The notes beneath the pieces were generated by a model, which was given only the letters and a program-made list of their open reading frames with translations, was not told the DNA's origin and ran no database searches. 64,000 bases of DNA from Escherichia sp. ESNIH1 (GTDB taxonomy: Bacteria > Pseudomonadota > Gammaproteobacteria > Enterobacterales > Enterobacteriaceae), in contig PQKR01000008.1 in NCBI GenBank assembly GCA_002918705.1, forward strand, positions 62,001-126,000. The letters are read 5' to 3'. A program made the translations under genes and the position numbers. Of the stretch, positions 37,131 through 47,614 are shown piece by piece (within the stretch, counting starts at the first letter, position 1; each line of letters opens with the position of its first letter).

Positions 37131-37248
37131 ATGCTTGCTTCTCGCTATAGGGTCATTTACATCTTTTGTGTGATTCTAACAAAACATTAACAGTGGCGTC
37201 CTGACTTTTGTTCTAAACTTAGGCGGTGCGAAAATGTAGCGGAGGAAT

Positions 37249-37264
37249 TGTGATCTATTTCACG
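37249..37264. promoter_or_regulatory. CRP site upstream of gapA
   Basis: TGTGA-TCTATT-TCACG matches the CRP consensus (TGTGA-N6-TCACA) with one mismatch. It lies about 220 bases before gapA, consistent with the catabolite-controlled upstream promoter known in E. coli. Confidence 0.7.
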
Positions 37265-37400
37265 TTTTTATCCTGCATGCCCTTTAAAATCCACGCCGGC
37301 GGCCCCATACGGGTTGTAGCTGATTGGAATAGTGAGACGACATCGCCGCGCAAAGGTTATGCACAGGATTGATTTGTCGCAATGATTGACACGATTCCGC

Positions 37401-37428
37401 TTGACGCTGCGTAAGGTTTTTGTAATTT
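37401..37428 (+). promoter_or_regulatory. Probable sigma-70 promoter of gapA
   Basis: TTGACG, a 16-base spacer, then TAATTT; sequence and position (about 45 bases before the start codon) correspond to the strong P1 promoter of E. coli gapA. The GTGGAATAT Shine-Dalgarno region lies downstream. Confidence 0.65.
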
Positions 37429-37459
37429 TACAGCCAACCTTTTATTCACTAACAAATAG

Positions 37460-38467
<1,008 letters not shown>

Positions 38468-38484
38468 GATGTGACACTCAACTT

Positions 38485-38512
38485 AAGAGCGACTTCGGTC
38501 GCTCTTTTTTTT
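38485..38512 (+). terminator. Intrinsic terminator of gapA
   Basis: AGAGCGAC-TTCG-GTCGCTCT stem with a UUCG tetraloop and eight T residues, 18 bases after the gapA stop. Confidence 0.92.
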
Positions 38513-38543
38513 GGCTTAAGACAGAGGATTGAGGGATACGAAT

Positions 38544-39428
38544 ATGATTAATAAAATTTTTGCTCTTCCGGTAGTCGAACACATTACCCCGGTGATTTCC
38601 CGCCGCCAGCTGGACGAGCTGGAGGTGCTTGTCATCGATCACCCGCAGGTAAAAGCCTCTTTTGCCCTGCAGGGCGCGCATCTGCTCTCGTTTAAACCGG
38701 CAGGCGAAGAGGAAGTGCTGTGGCTGAGCGGCAATACGCCGTTCAAAAATGGCGTGGCGCTGCGCGGCGGTGTACCCGTGTGCTGGCCGTGGTTTGGCCC
38801 GGCGCAGCAGCAGGGTTTGCCCGCCCACGGTATTGCCCGCATCCTGCCGTGGACGCTCACCGCCCATAACGAAGATGAGAACGGCGTGGTGCTGACCTTT
38901 GAACTGCAAAGCAGCGACGCGACCCGTGAACTGTGGCCGCACGATTTCACCCTCTTTGCCCGCTTTAAGCTTTGCCAGACCTGTGAGATTGAGCTGGAAG
39001 CCCACGGCGAGTTTGAGACCACCTCCGCCCTGCACACCTACTTTAACGTGGGCGACATCAGCGCGGTGAAGGTTAGCGGGCTCGGCGATCGCTTTATCGA
39101 TAAGGTGAACAACGCCCAGGAAGATGTTTTGACCGACGGCGTGCAGACCTTCCCGGACCGTACCGACCGTGTCTATCTCAATCCGGAAGCGTGCAGCGTT
39201 ATCCACGACGGTGCGCTAAATCGCGCGATTGAGGTGATCCACCACCATCACAGCAACGTGGTGGGCTGGAACCCAGGCCCGGCCCTCTCTGTCAGCATGG
39301 CCGATATGCCGAACGATGGTTACAAAACCTTTGTTTGCGTGGAGTCAGCCTGCGTGACCGTACCGCAGAAAACCACCGAAGAGAAGCCGTCCCGTCTGGC
39401 GCAAACCATTCGCGTGAGCAAGCGTTAA
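38544..39428 (+). CDS. yeaD: D-hexose-6-phosphate mutarotase
   Basis: A 294-residue aldose-1-epimerase-fold protein, equal in length to E. coli YeaD. Conserved segments are GAHLLSFKPAGEEEVLWLS, GVPVCWPWFGP, HGIARILPW (catalytic His) and ALHTYFNVGDIS, with the acidic residue in GWNPGPALSVSMADMPNDG. It interconverts anomers of glucose 6-phosphate and related sugars. The start at 38544 has GAGGG at eight bases; the TTG at 38529 is rejected. It is probably expressed with or after gapA. Confidence 0.94.
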   Translation: MINKIFALPVVEHITPVISRRQLDELEVLVIDHPQVKASFALQGAHLLSFKPAGEEEVLWLSGNTPFKNGVALRGGVPVCWPWFGPAQQQGLPAHGIARILPWTLTAHNEDENGVVLTFELQSSDATRELWPHDFTLFARFKLCQTCEIELEAHGEFETTSALHTYFNVGDISAVKVSGLGDRFIDKVNNAQEDVLTDGVQTFPDRTDRVYLNPEACSVIHDGALNRAIEVIHHHHSNVVGWNPGPALSVSMADMPNDGYKTFVCVESACVTVPQKTTEEKPSRLAQTIRVSKR

Positions 39429-39444
39429 TCGTTAAACGCGCTGT

Positions 39445-39470
39445 GCCCTCTCACCCAGAGAGGGCTTTTT
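39445..39470. terminator. Terminator between convergent yeaD and yeaE
   Basis: GCCCTCT-CACCCAG-AGAGGGC stem followed by TTTTT on the plus strand, 16 bases after the yeaD stop. yeaE ends just beyond. Confidence 0.85.
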
Positions 39471-39472
39471 CT

Positions 39473-40327
39473 CTACACCACATCCAGCGGCGTTTTGCGG
39501 CCCGGTGCCGGAAAGGCACGATCAAGCTGGCTCAGTTCATCCGCTGACAGAGTTAAATCGAGCGCGGCAGCGTTCTCCTTAACGTGCGCGACGCTGGCGG
39601 CCTTCGGGATCGCCATTACACCCTTATGGCTGATAACCCATGCCAGCAGCACCTGGGCGGCACTGACGTCATGCCCGTGGGCGATCTCGCGAACGGTAGC
39701 GTTTTCCAGCAGGCCATCGCGCAGGCGGCCAGCCTGAGCTAGCGGACAGTAGGCCATCACCGGCAGATGCTGCTGCTGGCACCAGGGCAGCAGGTCAAAT
39801 TCAATGCCGCGGGAGGCGAGATGGTAGAGCACCTGGTTGGTCACGCAGGCTTGACCGCCCTCAACCTGCCAGAGTTCCTGCATATCGCTATAGTCGAGGT
39901 TAGAGACGCCCCAGCGGCGGATCTTGCCCTGGCGGATTAGCGTGTCCATCGCCGCAACGGTTTCGGCCAGGGAGTAGTTACCGCGCCAGTGCAGTAGGTA
40001 GAGATCGAGATAGTCTGTACCAAGACGGCGCAGGCTGGCTTCACAGGCGGCAATCGCCTTCTGGCCCCCCGCATTCCACGGATAGACTTTCGACACCAGA
40101 AACACCTCGTCGCGCCTGCCCATAATCGCTTCACCTACCACCACCTCTGCACCACCGTCGGCGTACATTTCAGCAGTGTCGATAAGGGTCAGGCCGAGAT
40201 CCAGTCCGGCGCGAAGCGCTGCCACCTCGTTTTGCCGCTGACGGGGATTTTCACCCATATACCAGGTGCCCTGCCCGATAGCGGCCAGCGGCTGGCTGTC
40301 GGCAAACTGCACACGTTTTTCTGTCAT
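39473..40327 (-). CDS. yeaE: Aldo-keto reductase YeaE
   Basis: A 284-residue aldo-keto reductase, same length as E. coli YeaE, which reduces methylglyoxal with NADPH. The catalytic tetrad can be placed: Asp in LIDTAEMYADGG, the Tyr five residues on, Lys in LVSKVYPWNAGG and His in LYLLHWRGNY. KAASVAHVKENAAAL forms the cofactor site. AGGAGGAAACC precedes MTEKRVQFAD at 40327; the upstream extension to 40378 is not conserved. Confidence 0.95.
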   Translation of the reverse strand: MTEKRVQFADSQPLAAIGQGTWYMGENPRQRQNEVAALRAGLDLGLTLIDTAEMYADGGAEVVVGEAIMGRRDEVFLVSKVYPWNAGGQKAIAACEASLRRLGTDYLDLYLLHWRGNYSLAETVAAMDTLIRQGKIRRWGVSNLDYSDMQELWQVEGGQACVTNQVLYHLASRGIEFDLLPWCQQQHLPVMAYCPLAQAGRLRDGLLENATVREIAHGHDVSAAQVLLAWVISHKGVMAIPKAASVAHVKENAAALDLTLSADELSQLDRAFPAPGRKTPLDVV

Positions 40328-40373
40328 GGTTTCCTCCTGGTTTGATTCTCCTGGAACGATTGCCCTACCGTAA

Positions 40374-40398
40374 AACAAACAGGGCGCAAGCGCCCTGT
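40374..40398 (-). terminator. Intrinsic terminator after mipA
   Basis: On the minus strand CAGGGCG-CTTG-CGCCCTG is followed by TTTGTTTTA. It separates mipA from the yeaE start. Confidence 0.75.
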
Positions 40399-40449
40399 TG
40401 ATATGTCTGGATCGTGCATGTGGAATGCACGATGCTTTGAGTATAAGCG

Positions 40450-41196
40450 TTAGAAGCTGTACGTCACCCCGGTAGAGAAGACCCCGGCCCAGGACTTATC
40501 AACCATCGGGCTGTCTTTGATCTCATCCCCCAGACGGGTATAGCGGCCTATGCCATATACGCTCCAGCTATCGTTCAGCTGGTAGCTGGCGCTCAGCTCC
40601 AGGTACGGACTCCAGTCGCTGTCTGGATCATAGGTACGCAGACCGCTGCTACGAGACTCATGACCCGAGACGCCGTAGTAGTATTCGTTCTGGTTTTCGC
40701 TGCTCCACTCGGCACCAATCCCCGGCGTCAGGGTTAGACCACCGTTGGTATAGCGGTAGAGCCAGGCCAGATCCCAGGTGATACCGTTGCTGTTATCAAG
40801 CGTGTCGCCAGCCAGTGAGGTGCGTAAAAAACCGTACTGGGTGTTATGCACATAAGACAGACCCGCCATCAGCGTGGATTTACGCTTATCGAGCTGGCGC
40901 AGCTGCCAGTCATCGCTGTCTTTCGGCCGGAAGTGGAACGGATTGTAGTAGGCGGTGATAGAGAGCTTATCGCTGTCATCGTTCCAGAGATAGTAGCCGC
41001 CGCCGAGGCCGTGGAACCAGAAGTTCTCGCCTTCGTAGTTGATCACCGGGACGGGGGCGACTTCGCGATCGTAATCTTTATAAGGTGTCTCAAGCACACC
41101 GACGCCCGCGCCAATCGACCAAGGGCCCGCTGCGTTTGCCGTTGCGGCACATGATGCGATAAATACACCAAGCGCCAGAAATTTGAGTTTGGTCAC
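40450..41196 (-). CDS. mipA: MltA-interacting protein MipA
   Basis: A 248-residue outer-membrane protein of the OmpV/MipA family, same length as in E. coli. The signal peptide (1-22, ending ANA) leads to barrel strands such as GVGVLETPYKDYDREVAPVP and FHGLGGGYYLWND, with a terminal phenylalanine (GVTYSF) typical of BAM substrates. In E. coli it links the lytic transglycosylase MltA with PBP1B and has been tied to antibiotic susceptibility. AAGGAAAGGATT precedes the ATG. It is divergent from yeaG. Confidence 0.95.
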   Translation of the reverse strand: MTKLKFLALGVFIASCAATANAAGPWSIGAGVGVLETPYKDYDREVAPVPVINYEGENFWFHGLGGGYYLWNDDSDKLSITAYYNPFHFRPKDSDDWQLRQLDKRKSTLMAGLSYVHNTQYGFLRTSLAGDTLDNSNGITWDLAWLYRYTNGGLTLTPGIGAEWSSENQNEYYYGVSGHESRSSGLRTYDPDSDWSPYLELSASYQLNDSWSVYGIGRYTRLGDEIKDSPMVDKSWAGVFSTGVTYSF

Positions 41197-41640
41197 AATC
41201 CTTTCCTTCCTGTAGTCAAATAATCAGCGGGAGCAGTGTAACCGCCCGCCTCCGTCATCCCAAATTTTTTCACTGATTATTATATAACTGAACGCAACAG
41301 CATGCTTTTTTAGCATGACAACCTGCTTAAGGTTAGATGACAGAGAGATGAATCGTCTTCACCACCCTTTATCTATGAAGAAAATAAATTTAGATGAGTT
41401 ATTGATATGTCATTGAAAGTAGATTGCCGTGCAATGCAAGTTTTGCAAATGCCATCTACGCTTAATTTTAAGAAGGTGTATCGCGGGCGCGTTAACTGCT
41501 GGCGTTCACAACCTGGCATAAGGGTTGCTGTATTCCGGTGCTGAAGTAGAGCTAGCGTCGTTCAGCTTATCTCTTCCGGGAGCCTCCACTATTCATATGA
41601 ACGGCTCTTTTCTTGTGCTAAAACGAAAGGACGGCATGCC
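41197..41640. other. Divergent mipA-yeaG control region
   Basis: No coding frame is supported. It holds a sigma-54 promoter at 41514-41529 for yeaG. NtrC-like half-sites lie around 41425-41455 (GTGCAATGCAAG, TTTTGCAAATGCC). A GCATGC-TTTTTTA-GCATG hairpin is near 41302-41318, close to the mipA promoter side. Confidence 0.55.
41514..41529 (+). promoter_or_regulatory. Sigma-54 promoter of yeaGH
   Basis: TGGCATAAGGGTTGCT is an excellent -24/-12 element (TGGCAY-N5-TTGCT), with GG at 41515-41516 and GC at 41527-41528. It lies 112 bases before yeaG. E. coli yeaGH is induced by nitrogen starvation through NtrC and sigma-54. Confidence 0.88.
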
Positions 41641-43575
41641 ATGAATATATTCGATCACTATCGCCAGCGTTATGAAGCTGCCAAGGACGAAGAGTTCACC
41701 CTGCAGGAGTTTCTCACCATTTGCCGCCAGGATCGCAGCGCCTATGCGAATGCGGCAGAACGGCTACTTACGGCTATCGGCGAGCCCGTGATGGTAGATA
41801 CAGCTCTTGAGCCCAGGCTTTCCCGTCTATTTTCGAATCGGGTTGTCGCACGTTACCCCGCGTTTGAAGAGTTTTATGGCATGGAGGATGCCATCGAGCA
41901 GATTGTTTCCTATCTGAAACACGCTGCACAAGGGCTGGAAGAGAAGAAACAGATCCTTTACCTGCTGGGGCCGGTCGGCGGCGGTAAATCCTCCCTTGCT
42001 GAGCGCTTGAAATCACTGATGCAGCGCGTGCCGATCTATGTACTGAGCGCCAACGGCGAGCGTAGCCCGGTAAACGACCACCCTCTGTGCCTGTTTAACC
42101 CGCAGGAAGATGCGCAGATCCTTGAGAAAGAGTACGGCATCCCGCGCCGCTATCTCGGCACGATTATGTCACCGTGGGCGGCCAAGCGCCTGCATGAATT
42201 TGGTGGCGATATCACTAAGTTCCGGGTAGTAAAAGTATGGCCGTCCATTCTGGAGCAGATCGCCATCGCCAAAACCGAACCCGGCGATGAGAATAACCAG
42301 GATATTTCCGCGCTGGTGGGTAAAGTCGACATCCGCAAGCTGGAAAACCATGCCCAGAACGATCCTGATGCCTACGGCTACTCCGGCGCGCTGTGCCGGG
42401 CCAACCAGGGCATCATGGAGTTCGTCGAGATGTTTAAAGCGCCGATTAAGGTGCTGCACCCGCTGCTGACGGCAACCCAGGAGGGGAACTACAACGGTAC
42501 GGAAGGGATCTCCGCCCTGCCATTCAACGGCATTATCCTTGCTCACTCGAACGAATCTGAGTGGGTGACATTCCGTAACAACAAGAACAACGAAGCCTTC
42601 CTTGACCGCGTCTATATCGTGAAGGTGCCCTACTGCCTGCGCATCTCGGAAGAGATCAAAATTTATGAGAAGCTGCTTAATCACAGCGAGCTGGCTCATG
42701 CCCCTTGCGCGCCGGGAACCCTCGAGACGCTGTCTCGCTTCTCTATCCTCTCGCGTCTGAAAGAGCCGGAAAACTCCAGTATCTACTCAAAAATGCGTGT
42801 CTATGACGGCGAAAGTTTGAAAGACACCGATCCGAAAGCGAAGTCTTACCAGGAGTATCGGGACTACGCCGGGGTAGACGAAGGGATGAACGGGCTATCG
42901 ACGCGCTTCGCGTTTAAAATTCTCTCCCGGGTCTTTAACTTTGACCACGTTGAGGTCGCGGCGAACCCGGTACATCTCTTCTATGTGCTGGAGCAGCAGA
43001 TTGAGCGTGAACAGTTCCCTCAGGAGCAGGCCGAACGCTATCTTGAGTTCCTGAAGGGTTATCTGATCCCAAAATATGCCGAATTTATTGGTAAAGAGAT
43101 CCAGACCGCCTACCTGGAATCCTACTCCGAATACGGTCAGAACATTTTTGACCGTTACGTGACCTATGCGGATTTCTGGATCCAGGATCAGGAGTATCGC
43201 GACCCGGATACCGGTCAGCTGTTTGACCGTGAATCCCTGAACGCAGAGCTGGAAAAAATCGAGAAGCCTGCCGGGATCAGCAACCCGAAAGACTTCCGCA
43301 ATGAGATCGTCAACTTTGTACTGCGCGCCCGCGCCAATAACAGCGGCCGCAATCCGAACTGGACCAGCTACGAAAAACTGCGCACGGTCATCGAGAAGAA
43401 AATGTTCTCGAACACCGAGGAGCTGCTGCCGGTGATTTCGTTCAACGCCAAAACCTCTACGGATGAGCAGAAGAAACACGACGATTTTGTCGACCGGATG
43501 ATGGAGAAAGGTTATACCCGTAAACAGGTGCGCTTGCTGTGCGAATGGTATCTGCGCGTTCGTAAATCGTCCTAA
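41641..43575 (+). CDS. yeaG: PrkA-type serine protein kinase YeaG
   Basis: A 644-residue PrkA-family protein. The AAA-like ATPase part has the P-loop LLGPVGGGKSSLAERL (residues 108-123), and the C-terminal half (about 420-640) is the PrkA kinase-like region. Length and sequence match E. coli YeaG, which with YeaH supports survival in nitrogen starvation and stationary phase. ATG follows AAAGGACGGC. yeaH is next on the strand after a small REP unit. Confidence 0.95.
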   Translation: MNIFDHYRQRYEAAKDEEFTLQEFLTICRQDRSAYANAAERLLTAIGEPVMVDTALEPRLSRLFSNRVVARYPAFEEFYGMEDAIEQIVSYLKHAAQGLEEKKQILYLLGPVGGGKSSLAERLKSLMQRVPIYVLSANGERSPVNDHPLCLFNPQEDAQILEKEYGIPRRYLGTIMSPWAAKRLHEFGGDITKFRVVKVWPSILEQIAIAKTEPGDENNQDISALVGKVDIRKLENHAQNDPDAYGYSGALCRANQGIMEFVEMFKAPIKVLHPLLTATQEGNYNGTEGISALPFNGIILAHSNESEWVTFRNNKNNEAFLDRVYIVKVPYCLRISEEIKIYEKLLNHSELAHAPCAPGTLETLSRFSILSRLKEPENSSIYSKMRVYDGESLKDTDPKAKSYQEYRDYAGVDEGMNGLSTRFAFKILSRVFNFDHVEVAANPVHLFYVLEQQIEREQFPQEQAERYLEFLKGYLIPKYAEFIGKEIQTAYLESYSEYGQNIFDRYVTYADFWIQDQEYRDPDTGQLFDRESLNAELEKIEKPAGISNPKDFRNEIVNFVLRARANNSGRNPNWTSYEKLRTVIEKKMFSNTEELLPVISFNAKTSTDEQKKHDDFVDRMMEKGYTRKQVRLLCEWYLRVRKSS

Positions 43576-43581
43576 AACAGA

Positions 43582-44932
<1,351 letters not shown>

Positions 44933-44938
44933 TTAAAT

Positions 44939-44976
44939 AAAATCAGCCAGTTAAACTACATTTTCTGGCTGATTTT
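44939..44976. terminator. Bidirectional terminator between yeaH and hcp
   Basis: AATCAGCCAG and CTGGCTGATT form a ten-base stem around a 14-base loop, with T-runs on the plus side and an A-run on the other. It separates the conserved yeaGH operon from the AT-rich island. Confidence 0.8.
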
Positions 44977-44984
44977 GCTTTTCG

Positions 44985-45476
44985 CTATGCAGTTGACCTT
45001 TCATTCCAGGCATCAGTATATAGAATGTTACCGTCGTGAATCTTCCAGGTGATTTTTTCATACTGCATAGAAACAGTTTCCATATGATTCATTTTATCAT
45101 TTGCTGGTAATTTACAGTTAGGCACACCACAATTAACGCCTGTAATTTTTACTTTTTCCAGCAGCACCGAGTAATAGGCGACATCTTGCCCTGCATCGTT
45201 GATGTGATAGAATTTAATTTCAGCGCTTTTAAGAGTTTGACCAGTTGCGGCAGCCTTATAAAGATAAGGGGTTGAGCTATCAACTTCTTTTTGAAAATTA
45301 AAGGGTGAATGTTGACGCGTTCCTGTTATTTTACCATTCATATTATCTACAGGTATATTTATTCCGTGGCTCATTCCTAAAATTTCTATAGAACCCTCAC
45401 GATCTTTAACGTCTACAGATCCTTTAATGTCAGCACCGCCATCATCTTTAAGCCATAGGTATGGGGGAATAGGCAT
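44985..45476 (-). CDS. hcp: Hcp family type VI secretion tube protein
   Basis: A 163-residue Hcp/TssD protein, beginning MPIPPYLWLKDDGGADIKGS and with the family blocks IEILGMSHGINIPVD, RQHSPFNFQKEVD and KSAEIKFYHINDAGQ. Hcp hexamers stack into the T6SS inner tube and can carry small effectors in the lumen. The AAGGAG site lies within the last codons of the immunity gene, so translation is coupled. It is the last gene of a three-gene AT-rich unit. No other T6SS structural gene is in the window, so the apparatus must be encoded elsewhere. Confidence 0.92.
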   Translation of the reverse strand: MPIPPYLWLKDDGGADIKGSVDVKDREGSIEILGMSHGINIPVDNMNGKITGTRQHSPFNFQKEVDSSTPYLYKAAATGQTLKSAEIKFYHINDAGQDVAYYSVLLEKVKITGVNCGVPNCKLPANDKMNHMETVSMQYEKITWKIHDGNILYTDAWNERSTA

Positions 45477-45477
45477 T

Positions 45478-45753
45478 TTATTTTCTCCTTGCTGTGTTGA
45501 CTAACTTTACCATGATGAAATACAAAATAATTGAAGAGAGGAAGTTAAAGAAAATTAAAACATAATCATAGCTAAAATAAATGTCTTCCGGTGTAGGTTT
45601 AGAGCTAAACCAGTATGCAATTTTGATTGCAGTATCGTTGCTGATCATTGGATGTTCAGAGAAGTAACGAACATCCATCCATGACACGAAGCAAAAGAGA
45701 GCAATAAACCAAACCAGCTTTAGCAGGCTATGGGCAACTTTTAGAATAACCAC
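45478..45753 (-). CDS. Putative membrane immunity protein of the Tlde1-like effector
   Basis: A small hydrophobic protein (91 residues from GTG at 45753; 93 from TTG at 45759, with GAGG upstream of both). There are two membrane segments, LLKLVWFIALFCFVSW near the N-terminus and YVLIFFNFLSSIILYFIMV near the C-terminus, with a loop between that should face the periplasm. It overlaps the effector stop by about 25-30 bases and abuts hcp. No family was recognised. Its role as immunity protein is inferred from its position between a DUF2778 effector and Hcp and from a topology that exposes it to periplasmic targets. Confidence 0.6.
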   Translation of the reverse strand: MVILKVAHSLLKLVWFIALFCFVSWMDVRYFSEHPMISNDTAIKIAYWFSSKPTPEDIYFSYDYVLIFFNFLSSIILYFIMVKLVNTARRK

Positions 45754-46243
45754 TATCAATTACCTCAATTGTTCCATATGAATCTAAATCCTTACCTGGT
45801 ACTTTCTCTTTTTTTGTTCTTAACAGTGCGTCCCTCAATTTGTTATAGTCAGATTGATTGGCAAGGGTTATGCAGCCATCAGACACTTGACCCGGATGAA
45901 GCCTAAAGCCCCCTCTGGAAGCGCCTTTATAAAAGGTCCTATCGTCTATCATTCCATCAGCACGATACAGAGCAAACCATTCCGAATGATCAACATGGTA
46001 TTCAAAGGTGCTTTTAAATTTATCGATACCCCACGCCCTGAGCTCATTTGTTTTACTGCCTGTTGGCCTGTCAACAATATAATATTTACCCGGGGGTAAG
46101 GCTCCGTTATCAACGATTATCCCGCACGTACCTTTATTCCTATAAACGCCATTTCCAGAAAAGGCCATGAACATACCAATTCCGTCAAAAGCAAGAGGCG
46201 AATAATCGGCCCCGTTCAATATCAATCTCCCATGTAAAGCCAT
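45728..46243 (-). CDS. DUF2778/Tlde1-like peptidoglycan-targeting T6SS effector
   Basis: A 171-residue protein with the L,D-transpeptidase-like DUF2778 pattern. The catalytic segment is GGFRLHPGQVSDGCITLAN, giving His116, Ser121 and Cys124; upstream blocks include MAFSGNGVY and ALPPGKYYIVDRPTG. Tlde1 of Salmonella has this domain, cuts or edits peptide stems of peptidoglycan in rival cells and is paired with an immunity protein. There is no signal peptide, as expected for a cargo loaded through Hcp. AT-rich codon use differs from the neighbours. The effector role is inferred from family and context. Confidence 0.8.
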   Translation of the reverse strand: MALHGRLILNGADYSPLAFDGIGMFMAFSGNGVYRNKGTCGIIVDNGALPPGKYYIVDRPTGSKTNELRAWGIDKFKSTFEYHVDHSEWFALYRADGMIDDRTFYKGASRGGFRLHPGQVSDGCITLANQSDYNKLRDALLRTKKEKVPGKDLDSYGTIEVIDSGYSKSCP

Positions 46244-46880
46244 TAAAAAACCTATAGTTTAAACTTTTTTATATATTGATCGTCACATGTGCTGATAGAA
46301 AAAGAAAGGTTATTTTCATGAGGATTTTTAATAAATAGTAACCAGAATTAAATAAAAGATCATTCACTGAAATGAAATGGCTTTACTATTTGTTTTTGTT
46401 AGGATTTACGATAATTTTAAGCGTACCGAGTTGGGTTTTACGGCATTTTTACATTCATCAAAAAATATACATACTGATAATCTCTCTTTATCCCGCTCAC
46501 AATCCAACCAAATTAATTCATTAAAAGCATGGCACAAATTGCACTAAACATAAGATCTATTTATGTTTATATGATGAACCTCAGAAATTACTGCTGGATA
46601 CCAAGGATATCTCATAAATATTTCGCTTCGCCTCAGCCTTAGAAACAAAGTTACGGTAGCACTACTGTTCGTGATTTGGTTTTTCGCCTGCGCTACGCTT
46701 TGGGCGCAAATCTTCCCGATTGAAAACGTCTACTCACTTGCCCAGATGCTATGCATCTACGGTGATGAGAACATTTATGATCTGGCGGCAGCTCTCGGCA
46801 TGATGATCGCAGCTGCGGTTTCGCTGTTACTAACATGGCTGTCTATTGTGTTTTTAAGACGTCACGCTAGTGACTTAACG
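46244..46880. other. AT-rich spacer with decayed or marginal frames
   Basis: Lies between the effector gene and yoaI. The first part should hold the effector-operon promoter (minus strand; several TATAAT-like runs near 46265-46275). A 50-codon frame at 46372-46524 (plus strand, MKWLYYLFLLGFTII...) has no Shine-Dalgarno and is not called. From 46578 an open frame without a standard start leads into the membrane-protein frame listed separately. The sequence looks like the remains of genes lost when the island arrived. Confidence 0.4.
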
Positions 46881-46910
46881 TCACCCCATCCGCTCCAGAA
46901 TAAGCACTGA
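46614..46910 (+). pseudogene. Membrane-protein frame lacking a standard start codon
   Basis: A frame open from 46578 reads, from ATA at 46614, as 98 residues with two membrane spans (VTVALLFVIWFFACATLWAQ; ALGMMIAAAVSLLLTWLSIV) and a polar tail. AAGGA sits seven bases before the ATA, where an ATG would be expected. The first standard codon is a GTG at 46671 inside the first membrane span and has no Shine-Dalgarno. Its end overlaps yoaI on the other strand. It looks like a gene fragment or a start-codon mutant. No family was recognised. In E. coli the yeaI-yeaJ-yeaK genes occupy this locus. Confidence 0.3.
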
Positions 46911-46985
46911 CACGACCAGCACGGCGATGATGCCTAAAAAGGATGAGGTAATAATCAGCGTCTCGGTCAGCATCGGATCGTTCAT
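46881..46985 (-). CDS. yoaI: Small membrane protein YoaI
   Basis: A 34-residue single-span protein that begins [16 protein letters not shown], matching E. coli YoaI in length and pattern, and has a hydrophobic stretch to residue 30 ending in ERMG. The weak GAGACGATGAC lies before the ATG. It is in the right place, upstream of and opposite to yeaL. E. coli YoaI is induced by low magnesium (PhoPQ) and interacts with a sensor kinase; here that is an inference. Confidence 0.85.
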   Translation of the reverse strand: MNDPMLTETLIITSSFLGIIAVLVVSVLILERMG

Positions 46986-47167
46986 GTCATCGTCTCTTTT
47001 CTGCGCGATACAGCATTCATAATAGGGCGACATGAACATTCAATGACAGCCAAACTGTTTTTAAGTGAAACTTTTAGGAACTTTCGTAGCGGGGTGAAAA
47101 AGTTCTGCTGCCATACCCAGATAGGGTAAAGTAAGCGGGCTTCTTTTTTTGCCTGGAACCACCCTTT

Positions 47168-47614
47168 ATGTTCGATACCACGCTGTTTATCCTGCTGGGC
47201 CTGACGGCCCTCGGCTTCATTAGCCACAACACTACCGTTGCCGTGTCGATCATGGTGCTGATTATGATCCGCATGACCCCGCTTAACGTCTATTTTCCGT
47301 GGATTGAGAAACAGGGCCTGACCATCGGGATTATCATCCTGACCATTGGCGTCATGGCTCCGATCGCCAGCGGCACGCTGCCGCCCTCAACGCTGCTGCA
47401 CTCCTTTGTAAACTGGAAGTCGCTGATTGCCATTGCGGTTGGGATCTTTGTTTCGTGGCTTGGCGGACGCGGCGTCGCGCTAATGAGCGCGCAGCCCTCG
47501 CTGGTAGCGGGACTGCTGGTAGGGACGGTGCTGGGCGTGGCCCTGTTCCGGGGCGTGCCGGTCGGGCCACTGATTGCGGCGGGTCTGGTATCGCTGCTAC
47601 TTGGCCGCCAGTAA
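47168..47614 (+). CDS. yeaL: YeaL family membrane protein (UPF0756)
   Basis: A 148-residue protein with four hydrophobic spans, for example [38 protein letters not shown] and [20 protein letters not shown]. It matches E. coli YeaL in length and sequence (UPF0756/DUF441). The function is unknown. Its 3' end overlaps the convergent permease gene by 18 bases. Confidence 0.92.
   Translation: MFDTTLFILLGLTALGFISHNTTVAVSIMVLIMIRMTPLNVYFPWIEKQGLTIGIIILTIGVMAPIASGTLPPSTLLHSFVNWKSLIAIAVGIFVSWLGGRGVALMSAQPSLVAGLLVGTVLGVALFRGVPVGPLIAAGLVSLLLGRQ

Noticed and set aside
46372-46524. 50-codon hydrophobic frame in the AT-rich spacer
   Set aside because: No Shine-Dalgarno, low-complexity AT-rich sequence and no recognisable family; chance is likely.
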